7,259 nt of DNA from Phycisphaerae bacterium (GCA_014380825.1 JACMJD010000781.1:1-7259), one strand, 5' to 3'. Numbered from the stretch's first letter, positions 1 to 6,067 are shown. Notes: generated by a model from the sequence alone, not told the origin. Translations and numbers: made by a program.

Positions 1-1
1 G

Positions 2-1912
2 GCCCAGCTCGCCGGCGAGCTTCGCCAGAGCATCTTCATGGCCGTCAGCAAGAATGGCGGGCACCTGGCCTCGAACTTGGGCGTCGTCGAGCTTTCCATC
101 GCACTGCATTACGTCTACGAATTCGGCAGATTCCCCGCCGGCCCCGACAGACTGCTGTTCGACGTCGGCCACCAGTGCTACGCGCACAAGATGCTGACCG
201 GTCGCGCCGCAAAGTTCGACACGCTGCGCAAAAAGGGAAGCGTTAGCGGGTTCCCGTCGCCGGTTGAATCGGATTACGACCTCTTCGCCGTCGGTCACGC
301 CGGCACCGCGATCAGCACCGCGGTCGGCATGGCGCGCGGCGACGCGCACATGAAGCGCAACAACAACGTTGTTGCGATGATCGGCGATGCCTCCATCGTC
401 AACGGCATGGCGTTCGAAGGATTGAACAACGCCGGCACGCTGAAGCGACAGATGCTGATCGTGCTGAACGACAACGGCATGAGCATCAGCCAGCCGCAGG
501 GCGCGTTCAGCCAATACCTGGAGCGCGTGCGCGTCAGCACGACGTATTCGGAATTCATGCGGCTGAGTAAGAATCTCGTCCACCAACTCCCGACAAGCCT
601 AGCCGACCGCATCGAAGCGCTGTGGCGGCATTTCAAGGAAGGCGTAAAGAGCGCCGTTTGGCCGGGGCAGATCTTCGAGGCGATGGGCATCAAATACATG
701 GGCCCGCTCGACGGTCACGATCTGCCCGGCCTGGTGAACATGCTGGCCGAGATCAAGCACGTCGATTCGCCAATCCTGCTGCATATCAAGACGATCAAAG
801 GCAACGGCTATGAAGTCGTCGCAAACGATCCGACCAAGATGCACTCGCCCGCCGCGTTTACGGTGAACGGCTGCCGCGTGGAGATCAACAAGGGCAGCGG
901 CAAATCGTGGACGACCGCCTTCGCCGACGCGATGATCGCGCTGGCGAAATCCGATCCGCGCGTCGTCGCGCTCACCGCCGCGATGCCCGATGGAACGGGC
1001 CTTTCGAAGTTCGAAAAAGAAATCCCCGGCCGCTACTACGACACCGGCATCTGCGAATCGCATTTAACAGGCATGGCCGCCGGCATGTGCAAATCCGGCA
1101 TGCGCCCGTTCGCGGCCATCTATTCCACCTTCATCCAACGTGCCTTCGACCAAGTCTGGCAGGAAGTTGTTCTGAACGGTCTGCCGGTCGCGTTCTGCAT
1201 GGATCGCGCCGGCTTCGTCGGCGACGACGGCGCGGTGCATCACGGCTTCTGCGATCAGGCATTTCTGCGACCGATGCCCGGAATCGTGCTCGCTGCACCG
1301 AGCGATGAAGCGGAACTCAATCGCGCTGTTCGCTTTCAGCTCTCGCTCGATACCGCAAGCGCCATTCGCTACCCGCGCGACAACGTCCCCGCGTGCAACT
1401 TCGAGGACGTCATCCCTCCGCCGCTTCGCGGCTTAGCGTCGCAGGAATGGCAACTTGGAATTTCCCGGACGCTGCGGGAAGGCGCGGATGCAACGCTCAT
1501 CGTCTACGGCGCGCTAACAGAGCACGCTTTGATCGCGTCTGAAGAGCTCGCAACCGAAGGGATCAACGTCGAAGTGATCGATGCGCGATTCTGCAAACCG
1601 CTCGATGGTGCTATGCTCACCCGCGTGCTGAAGCACGCTCGCCAACCTGTCTTCACGATCGAAGACCACGCGTTGCAGAACGGCTTCGGCAGCGCCGTAA
1701 TTGAACACGCGGTGGCCCATGATCTGCCGACGCAACAGATCACGCGACTGGGCATGCCCGATCGATTGATCGCGCACGCGACGCGGAAAGAACAGCTCGT
1801 TGAGGTGGGACTGGATGCGGCCGGCATTGCGAAAAGCGTGCGCGGCGCAGTGCAGCGCGTGACGGTGGAAGTCCTGCGAACTGCAACACGTTCCGAAACG
1901 GCAATTAGCTGA
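2..1912 (+). CDS. dxs: 1-deoxy-D-xylulose-5-phosphate synthase, 5' end outside window
   Basis: This thiamine-diphosphate enzyme condenses pyruvate with glyceraldehyde 3-phosphate to give DXP and CO2. It is the first step of the cytosolic MEP isoprenoid pathway and also supplies thiamine and pyridoxal synthesis. The frame is open to the left edge, and residues before the first in-window ATG (nt 38) still match the family, so that Met is internal; about 20-30 residues are missing. Numbered from that Met: His9 in GGHLAS, GHAGTAIST from 86, cofactor motif G116-D117-A118, NDN 144-146, His269, catalytic-type Glu340 in ICESH, and Asp397/His401 in GDDGAVHHG. These correspond to E. coli H49, D152, N181, H299, E370, D427 and H431. 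The transketolase C-terminal domain occupies roughly 475-605 and ends in the family-typical GMPDRLIAHA and GLDAAGI segments. Oddities are GDA instead of GDG and ESH instead of EQH. The next + strand ORF starts 18 bases after the TGA, so co-transcription is plausible. Confidence 0.96.
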   Translation, partial: AQLAGELRQSIFMAVSKNGGHLASNLGVVELSIALHYVYEFGRFPAGPDRLLFDVGHQCYAHKMLTGRAAKFDTLRKKGSVSGFPSPVESDYDLFAVGHAGTAISTAVGMARGDAHMKRNNNVVAMIGDASIVNGMAFEGLNNAGTLKRQMLIVLNDNGMSISQPQGAFSQYLERVRVSTTYSEFMRLSKNLVHQLPTSLADRIEALWRHFKEGVKSAVWPGQIFEAMGIKYMGPLDGHDLPGLVNMLAEIKHVDSPILLHIKTIKGNGYEVVANDPTKMHSPAAFTVNGCRVEINKGSGKSWTTAFADAMIALAKSDPRVVALTAAMPDGTGLSKFEKEIPGRYYDTGICESHLTGMAAGMCKSGMRPFAAIYSTFIQRAFDQVWQEVVLNGLPVAFCMDRAGFVGDDGAVHHGFCDQAFLRPMPGIVLAAPSDEAELNRAVRFQLSLDTASAIRYPRDNVPACNFEDVIPPPLRGLASQEWQLGISRTLREGADATLIVYGALTEHALIASEELATEGINVEVIDARFCKPLDGAMLTRVLKHARQPVFTIEDHALQNGFGSAVIEHAVAHDLPTQQITRLGMPDRLIAHATRKEQLVEVGLDAAGIAKSVRGAVQRVTVEVLRTATRSETAIS

Positions 1913-1930
1913 GACCTACGTAAAGCGGGG

Positions 1931-2476
1931 ATGTTTCGTGTGCCAACCGAACTCGCGCCGCCGATCCCCCTTTCTTACGAACTAGCTGGCGACGCGCACG
2001 CCGAAGATCAACGCGCGCGGTGGTGGATTCTCTGCGGCGGTGTGATCTTTGGTCTATTGGGATTCGCCGCAAGCGTTGCCCAGTTCGCCGCCCAAGTCGT
2101 CAATAACTTGCCGCTGAGCTTGGCGCTGGTGGATAAACTGGATTTGCAGTTTTACTTGCTGGTTCTGCTCACCGCAGCGACCTACGCGATCATTACCGCA
2201 GTCAGTTGGCTCGCCATCCGCGGCAAGGTCGGGGGACACTCTGCCTTCTGGCCGCTGATCATCTGCTGCACACTTCTCACTGCATTTTTTGTCTTCAGCA
2301 TTGTCGGGAGTACACGAGCGCAAAGCGGCTTGTCCATCATTGATTTCATCGCCTGGCTCTCATATTTCGCGCCCGGCTTCATCTGGCCGGCCATCATGGT
2401 GCGAGCATCGGCCGACAAACTTCAAATCACGCGCTGCGCAGGCGACGACGCTTGTACATCGGCGCCGCGTTATTGA
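1931..2476 (+). CDS. Hypothetical multi-pass membrane protein, probable N-terminal half of a split gene
   Basis: I do not recognise a family. The 181-residue product has a short Pro-rich, then charged, N-terminus (1-30) and four likely membrane helices at about 31-52, 72-96, 105-126 and 136-157. Charge distribution fits a cytoplasmic N-terminus, with Arg/Lys-containing loops near 97-99 and after 157. The last ~14 residues (TRCAGDDACTSAPRY) look unlike a natural tail. They lie where the overlapping +frame at 2452 begins, which suggests a frameshift near nt 2425-2450. The start is uncertain. ATG 1931 follows a G run directly, while an in-frame GTG at 1940 would sit about nine bases from the same purine-rich run (1922-1930). 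The dxs stop lies in the same frame, so the start cannot be further upstream. It is probably co-transcribed with dxs. Confidence 0.6.
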   Translation: MFRVPTELAPPIPLSYELAGDAHAEDQRARWWILCGGVIFGLLGFAASVAQFAAQVVNNLPLSLALVDKLDLQFYLLVLLTAATYAIITAVSWLAIRGKVGGHSAFWPLIICCTLLTAFFVFSIVGSTRAQSGLSIIDFIAWLSYFAPGFIWPAIMVRASADKLQITRCAGDDACTSAPRY

Positions 2477-2886
2477 GTTTTCTGTTCGTGATCGGACGAA
2501 CCTCCAGGATGCTTTCGACTTTCGTCCCAGTCAGCCCTTCGTGGGAAGTGTACGAATACATCTGGTCCGCAGCCATCCATGCGAATGTCGTCATCGTGTG
2601 CGTAGCGAGTCTCGCGTCGCTCGGCGCGCAGCGCCGGCGGCTCGCGATCGTATTGCGCGTCGCGATCATATGTTTCATTTCGGGGGAACTGGGCGCATAT
2701 GCGTATCTCTGTGTAGCTGTTTCCTCGGGTTCCATGCGCACCTCGATCTCATTCGCCGTTGTCCGTGCGGCATTCTCGACGATCTCCGTCGCAACACCAT
2801 TGGCTTTGCTGCTGTGCTGGCCGATGAGTCGGAGCGTTGTTCAGCGATCCGACGGCGACGCAATCACCGGCTCAAACCCCCGGTGA
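2452..2886 (+). CDS. Hypothetical multi-pass membrane protein, probable C-terminal half of a split gene
   Basis: I do not recognise a family. The frame has no ATG; the first usable start is TTG 2452, with AGGCGA at 2440-2445 as a weak ribosome binding site. The open frame extends back to a TGA at 2341-2343. Four hydrophobic segments lie at about 2-15, 37-58, 64-90 and 101-125, with basic loops (QRRR near 60-63) on alternating sides. The codons just before the TTG read ALRRRRLYIG. That would make a good cytoplasmic loop joining helix 4 of the preceding ORF to the first helix here. Two readings remain: a translationally coupled second subunit starting at TTG, or the second half of one eight-helix protein disrupted by a single-base deletion or sequencing error. 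The 3' end overlaps the convergent RDD gene by 46 bases. Confidence 0.5.
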   Translation: MYIGAALLSFLFVIGRTSRMLSTFVPVSPSWEVYEYIWSAAIHANVVIVCVASLASLGAQRRRLAIVLRVAIICFISGELGAYAYLCVAVSSGSMRTSISFAVVRAAFSTISVATPLALLLCWPMSRSVVQRSDGDAITGSNPR

Positions 2887-3428
2887 TGTTCCAGATGTTC
2901 CGGCTTCGCCGGAAACACGCCCGTGCGGCCGATCATGTCGTACAGCGCTTGCCGGGAGCGCGAGACGACCGGAGCGAAGGCGATGAACAAACCGACCGTC
3001 GCCCACGTGGCGGCGGTGTACGTCCAGCGAACATGTGCGTCCAGCAGTCCGCCACCGCGGCCCGTCACGTTCTGTTCGAGCAATGCGGCGATCAGCACAA
3101 TCCACAATGGGATCGTTTTCAAACTCCATCGCATGATCCGCCGATGAATCGGCGTACGATCGCCGGTGATCGATCGGATTCGCAACCCGCATAAATACTT
3201 GCCGGGCGATCCTTCGCTCCAGACTTCGCACGAGCTGATCAGCAGGATCGCGAGAACTTGCGCGAGCGTTTCGATCGGTGCAGGGAATCTGATGTTGAAT
3301 TGAATGACGTCCACAACAAATTCCATCACGCGGGCAATGATTCCAAGACACAGCAGGTCGATCCCTGCGGCGAGACAGCGCACGAGTATCGTCGCGCGCG
3401 AGTGAGGTTGTGTGATCGGGACATTCAT
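2841..3428 (-). CDS. RDD family integral membrane protein 1
   Basis: This is a 195-residue inner-membrane protein of the RDD family, whose biochemical roles are mostly unknown (some members are linked to ion or osmolyte transport). The name-giving residues are visible: Arg17 and Asp24 in helix 1 (RCLAAGIDLL), the GSPGK motif at 73-77 followed by GLRI, an Arg-rich RRIMRW segment (96-101), and RQALYDMIGRTGVF (159-172), which holds the second Asp (164). Hydrophobic helices lie near 14-40, 54-70, 103-117 and 136-155. The ATG at 3426-3428 is nearly forced, because an in-frame stop lies five codons upstream (3441-3443). There is no clear Shine-Dalgarno sequence. After the RDD domain comes a 23-residue polar tail containing RGFE (183-186), a motif repeated in the second RDD protein of this window. 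The gene is divergent from the thioesterase and its 3' end overlaps the + strand membrane ORF. Confidence 0.87.
   Translation of the reverse strand: MNVPITQPHSRATILVRCLAAGIDLLCLGIIARVMEFVVDVIQFNIRFPAPIETLAQVLAILLISSCEVWSEGSPGKYLCGLRIRSITGDRTPIHRRIMRWSLKTIPLWIVLIAALLEQNVTGRGGGLLDAHVRWTYTAATWATVGLFIAFAPVVSRSRQALYDMIGRTGVFPAKPEHLEHHRGFEPVIASPSDR
2898..2914. other. Perfect 7-bp hairpin inside the RDD1 3' end
   Basis: TTCCGGC-TTC-GCCGGAA is a perfect stem with a three-base loop. It starts 12 bases after the stop of the + strand membrane ORF and lies inside the antisense RDD1 coding tail (codons for FPAKPE). It could slow or stabilise the 3' end of the + transcript. No T-run follows, so it is not a standard intrinsic terminator. 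A 9-base near-tandem duplication (GATGTTCC twice, 2885-2901) sits beside it and encodes the EHL/EHH doublet on the other strand. Confidence 0.3.
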
Positions 3429-3439
3429 TGGCGGCCGCC

Positions 3440-3445
3440 ATCATA
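3440..3445 (-). promoter_or_regulatory. Candidate -10 element for RDD1
   Basis: On the - strand this reads TATGAT, five of six matches to TATAAT. It lies 11 bases upstream of the RDD1 ATG, which would give a leader of only a few bases. No convincing -35 is seen at 16-18 bases. A perfect 12-bp palindrome (TGGCGGCCGCCA, 3429-3440) fills the space between this element and the start codon. Confidence 0.3.
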
Positions 3446-3467
3446 GTCGGCGCGAAGCGATCTTCAT

Positions 3468-3496
3468 TTCCGTCGCGACTCGCTTCGGCGTATTCT
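3468..3496 (+). promoter_or_regulatory. Candidate weak promoter for the thioesterase
   Basis: TATTCT (3491-3496) lies seven bases before the ATG at 3504. A poor -35 (TTCCGT, 3468-3473) sits 17 bases upstream of it. If real, the transcript would begin at or next to the start codon and be leaderless, which would fit the lack of a usable Shine-Dalgarno there. The matches are weak and could be chance. Confidence 0.22.
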
Positions 3497-3503
3497 TGGC
3501 GGC

Positions 3504-3977
3504 ATGGCACTTCCCGCCAAGCCGGTCTGCGAATCCGCGATCAACGATCAGACCGCGATCGTCTTCCCCAACGACATCAACGTCATCGGCACGCTCTACG
3601 GCGGACGCGCGATGGAGATGGCGGACGAGGTGGCGGCCATCGTTGCGAAGCGACACTCGGGCGTCACGTGCGTGACGCTCGGAATCGATTCCGTCCGATT
3701 CCTCGCGCCGGCTCGGCACGGCGACATCCTGATCTTCAAGGCGGCGGTCAATCGCGTCTGGCGGACGAGCATGGAAGTGGGGATGAAAATCCTGGCGGAC
3801 GATTTTCACACGATGCAGCGCAAGCACATCGTGTCGGCGTATTTCACGTTCGTCGGCGTGGACGCGAACATGAAACCCGTGGAGCTGCCACAAGTGATCC
3901 CGCAAACCGACGAGGAAAAGCGACGGTTTGAGCAAGCGGATGAACGACGAAAAGCGCGGATGGCGGTGGCGCGCTGA
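3504..3977 (+). CDS. Acyl-CoA thioesterase, single hotdog domain (YciA/BACH type)
   Basis: It likely hydrolyses acyl-CoA to free fatty acid and CoA in the cytosol; chain-length preference cannot be read from sequence. The 157 residues form one hotdog fold, usual for this family. PNDINVIGTLYGGRAMEMAD (22-41) aligns with the YciA active-site region. Asn26, the Gly33-Gly34 turn and Asp41 are the expected catalytic or structural positions. The helix continues to about residue 50. Strands follow: GVTCVTLGIDSVRFLAPA (about 52-69), then a GDILIF strand, RVWRTSMEVGMKI and AYFTFVGVD, the usual order. The tail from about 136 is a charged, probably helical extension (DEEKRRFEQADERRKARM), seen in related members. 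ATG 3504 was chosen because the fold begins soon after it and no earlier ATG or GTG is evident. It is divergent from RDD1. A large palindrome begins three bases after its stop. Confidence 0.87.
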   Translation: MALPAKPVCESAINDQTAIVFPNDINVIGTLYGGRAMEMADEVAAIVAKRHSGVTCVTLGIDSVRFLAPARHGDILIFKAAVNRVWRTSMEVGMKILADDFHTMQRKHIVSAYFTFVGVDANMKPVELPQVIPQTDEEKRRFEQADERRKARMAVAR

Positions 3978-3980
3978 TAC

Positions 3981-4050
3981 GTGGCGTGGGCGTCTCGCCC
4001 GCGCACAAGCGGCTTGAGTCGCTGGCGCACGGGCGAGACGCCCATGCCAC
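3981..4050. repeat. 70-bp palindromic element with 21-bp arms
   Basis: The left arm (3981-4001) and right arm (4030-4050) are reverse complements over 21 bases, except at 3986/4045, which would be a G.U pair in RNA. The loop is about 28 bases and contains a further small AGCG/CGCT stem (4008-4011 with 4020-4023). Each arm is itself nearly self-complementary (GGGCG-TCT-CGCCC on the left, GGGCG-AGA-CGCCC on the right), so two small hairpins compete with one long one. The element starts three bases after the thioesterase stop and ends three bases before the symporter's ribosome binding site. I recall similar arms scattered between genes in planctomycete genomes, so it may be a dispersed REP-like or MITE-like repeat. 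No direct target duplication is evident. It may also act as a 3' stabiliser or attenuator; there is no T-run. Confidence 0.8.
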
Positions 4051-4053
4051 AAT

Positions 4054-4059
4054 GAGGGA
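4054..4059 (+). promoter_or_regulatory. Ribosome binding site of the symporter gene
   Basis: GAGGGA lies five bases before the ATG at 4065. It is the clearest Shine-Dalgarno sequence in the window and fixes the symporter start. It immediately follows the palindromic element, so folding of that element could influence access to it. Confidence 0.65.
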
Positions 4060-4064
4060 TAAGA

Positions 4065-5477
4065 ATGAGTAAAGCGACTGATCCCAACGCCTACGAGCGT
4101 GAAGAGACCACCGATTTGAACGACACCACGCCCGACAAACCGCGCGGCCTGGCACTGCACACGAAGATATTCATCGGCCTGCTCGTCGGTGCGGGTGCGG
4201 GCATCGCGGTCAATCAAATCGTTGGGGATGATAATCCTGTTGCGCAACAGCGCGTCGTTTGGACCGTTCAGAACATCACTCAACCGATTGGCCAGCTCTT
4301 TCTCAGCCTGCTGTTGATGATCGTCGTGCCGCTGGTATTCAGCTCGCTGATCGTCGGCGTCGCAGGGATAGGCGACATCCGCAAGCTCGGGCGCATCGGC
4401 CTGAAATCGTTCGGCTATTGCCTGGTCGTATCGGCCATCAGCGCGGTGATGGGAATCGTCATCGCCAACACGATCAAGCCCGGCAAGCGGATCGATCCGG
4501 TCGTGAGCGCGCAGTTGCAGGAAAAATACGCGACCGCCGCAAGTAAGCGCGTCGCCGACACAAAGCAGGCGGCCACGAACGATACGCCGCTGATGCAGGT
4601 CGTGAAGACGATCGTGCCGAGCAATCCGATCGCGTCGCTGGCGACCGACACGCCGAACATGCTGCACCTGATGTTCTTCGCGCTGATGATCGGCATCGCG
4701 ACCACGCTCGTGTCGCCGGCCGTCAGCAAGCCGTTCGTCGAGATCATGCAGGCGCTGTTCGAGATCACGGCCAAGATCATCGACCTCGTGATGAAGGTCG
4801 CGCCGTACGCCGTCGCGTGTTTGCTCTTCAATAACACCGCGCAGTTTGGTTTCGATCTGCTCAAGGCGCTTGGCTGGTTCGTGATCGCCGTGCTGCTGGG
4901 GCTCAGCCTGCACATGTTCGGCGTGTATTCGCTCTCGGTGTACTTCCTGTCGAAGTTGAGCCCGATCGATTTCTTCCGCCGGATCAAGACCGTGATGCTG
5001 ACGGCTTTCTCAACGTCGAGTTCGAACGCGACATTGCCAACCGCGATTCGCGTGACCGAAGAAAACCTCGGCGTGCCGCCGCACATCAATCGATTCGTGC
5101 TGACAGTGGGCGCGACCGCGAATCAGAACGGCACTGCACTATATGAAGGCATCACGATCCTGTTCCTCGCGCAACTCGCCGGCGTCGACCTGACGCGCGG
5201 CCAGCAACTGATGATCGTGTATCTCGCAATCCTCGGCGGCATCGGCACGGCGGGCGTTCCTTCGGGCTCGATCCCGTTCATCATCGGTGTGCTCGCGACG
5301 ATCGGCGTGAACCCCGCGCTGATCGCGATCATCCTGGGCGTCGATCGCATTCTCGACATGTGCCGCACGACGCTCAACGTCGCGGGAGATATCACCGCCG
5401 CAACGTATGTCGCACGAAGTGAAGGCTACGAGCTACTGAAGTCGCATCCGGGCAAGCTTGCCACGGTGAAGGTTTAG
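4065..5477 (+). CDS. Dicarboxylate/amino acid:cation symporter (DAACS/SDF family)
   Basis: This is a 470-residue inner-membrane elevator-type secondary transporter, likely for glutamate, aspartate or C4-dicarboxylates driven by cations. About 30 polar N-terminal residues precede helix 1 (34-54). Family landmarks are HP1 TSSSNATLP (317-325), followed by an EAAT-like EENLGV stretch; the helix-7 motif GATANQNGTALYEG (349-362); HP2 GIGTAGVPSGS (392-402); and helix 8 DRILDMCRTTLNVAGD (427-442). Asp431, Arg434, Thr435, Asn438 and Asp442 match the substrate and cation ligands of GltPh (D394, R397, T398, N401, D405). Arg434 argues for an acidic substrate. Oddities: the usual NMDGT is NQNGT, and helix 3 reads YCLVVS (118-123) where GltPh has YYLLTS, so several third-sodium-site residues differ. 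The helix 3-4 loop (about 138-185) is long. The ribosome binding site is strong. The TAG stop overlaps the stop of the convergent RDD2 gene. Confidence 0.93.
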   Translation: MSKATDPNAYEREETTDLNDTTPDKPRGLALHTKIFIGLLVGAGAGIAVNQIVGDDNPVAQQRVVWTVQNITQPIGQLFLSLLLMIVVPLVFSSLIVGVAGIGDIRKLGRIGLKSFGYCLVVSAISAVMGIVIANTIKPGKRIDPVVSAQLQEKYATAASKRVADTKQAATNDTPLMQVVKTIVPSNPIASLATDTPNMLHLMFFALMIGIATTLVSPAVSKPFVEIMQALFEITAKIIDLVMKVAPYAVACLLFNNTAQFGFDLLKALGWFVIAVLLGLSLHMFGVYSLSVYFLSKLSPIDFFRRIKTVMLTAFSTSSSNATLPTAIRVTEENLGVPPHINRFVLTVGATANQNGTALYEGITILFLAQLAGVDLTRGQQLMIVYLAILGGIGTAGVPSGSIPFIIGVLATIGVNPALIAIILGVDRILDMCRTTLNVAGDITAATYVARSEGYELLKSHPGKLATVKV

Positions 5478-6031
5478 CTTTGCGGTGGCAGTGGCGGGGG
5501 GATCATTTCGAAGCCGCGCGCAGTCGGGCGTGGTCCGTAAATATCGCGGCGACGAAACACCGCGGTGCCGGCGATCTCATCATGCCATGCTTGTCGATAG
5601 TCGTTCGCGGAACCCAAGCAACCGACGAGGAGCAACGTGTACGAAATCGCGCCGAGCCAATTCAGCGCGACGTTATCGCTTAGCACGGCAGCGGCGCTTA
5701 GCCAGAAGCACCATGATTTCGTCATCCAGCGATGAAATCGCATCGAGCGCGGCGCGGGCGTGCCGTTCGCATTCGCGACGCACAGGCCGAGGATCAGCTT
5801 CCCGGGAGTTGCGGCTAAAAATATTTCAATCGAAAGGCAGGTGATGATCAGGATGTACCACGTGAGCGCATAGATCCGTTCGTTGTCGCCGAGCAAGCTG
5901 ATCGCGAATCTGGATTGGATCGCGTAGATCACGCCCGCCGCGATCGCAGCCGCGATTACGATCAGCACCAGATCGATCGCTGTGGCAGCCGCGCGAAACC
6001 AGAAGCCGATTCGTGGTGGGAATTTCTCCAC
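5474..6031 (-). CDS. RDD family integral membrane protein 2
   Basis: This is a 185-residue inner-membrane protein with a complete RDD domain; specific function unknown. Key residues are Arg13 and Asp20 in helix 1 (RAAATAIDLV), ATPGKLILGL (74-83), the basic RSMRFHRW segment (95-102), and RQAWHDEIAGTAVF (146-159) with the second Asp at 151. Likely helices: 13-38, 53-73, 107-118 and 125-141. The start is GTG (6029-6031), chosen because an in-frame stop lies at 6050-6052 with no ATG between. The C-terminal tail is Arg- and Pro-rich and contains RGFE (172-175) before a PPPLPPQS end. RDD1 has the same RGFE at a similar distance after its domain, so the two are probably paralogues. Its stop overlaps that of the symporter (TTAG shared), leaving no room for a terminator. 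It is divergent from dnaX across a 131-base control region. Confidence 0.87.
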   Translation of the reverse strand: MEKFPPRIGFWFRAAATAIDLVLIVIAAAIAAGVIYAIQSRFAISLLGDNERIYALTWYILIITCLSIEIFLAATPGKLILGLCVANANGTPAPRSMRFHRWMTKSWCFWLSAAAVLSDNVALNWLGAISYTLLLVGCLGSANDYRQAWHDEIAGTAVFRRRDIYGPRPTARGFEMIPPPLPPQS

Positions 6032-6038
6032 GCAAACG

Positions 6039-6067
6039 ATCGTAAGCGGCTAATGATTTTCGACCAA
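6039..6067 (-). promoter_or_regulatory. Candidate promoter for RDD2
   Basis: On the - strand TTGGTC (6062-6067) and TACGAT (6039-6044) are separated by exactly 17 bases. The predicted start of transcription falls at about 6032, next to the GTG, so the mRNA would be leaderless. The -35 overlaps the left copy of a direct repeat (CCAAATTGA). The hexamer matches are moderate (three and four of six). Confidence 0.35.

Noticed and set aside
361..374. Perfect 14-bp palindrome CAACAACGTTGTTG inside dxs.
   Set aside because: It is explained by a run of Asn codons followed by Val codons in a conserved coding region and is not near a gene boundary.
599..1063. 154-codon - strand frame inside dxs.
   Set aside because: It lies opposite conserved Dxs motifs and has typical antisense composition.
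1420..1433. GCCGC-TTC-GCGGC inverted repeat inside dxs.
   Set aside because: It is short, within coding sequence and of a size expected by chance in GC-rich DNA.
2289..3194. 301-codon + strand frame spanning the membrane ORFs and RDD1.
   Set aside because: It is rich in Arg, Ser and Pro with no hydrophobic pattern. The overlapping frames give coherent membrane helices and the opposite strand gives a clear RDD domain.
3441..4913. 490-codon open frame on the - strand across the thioesterase, the palindrome and the symporter.
   Set aside because: Its product is packed with Arg, Asp, His, Glu and Gln, as expected antisense to GC-rich hydrophobic coding DNA, has no recognisable domain, and lies opposite two well-supported genes.
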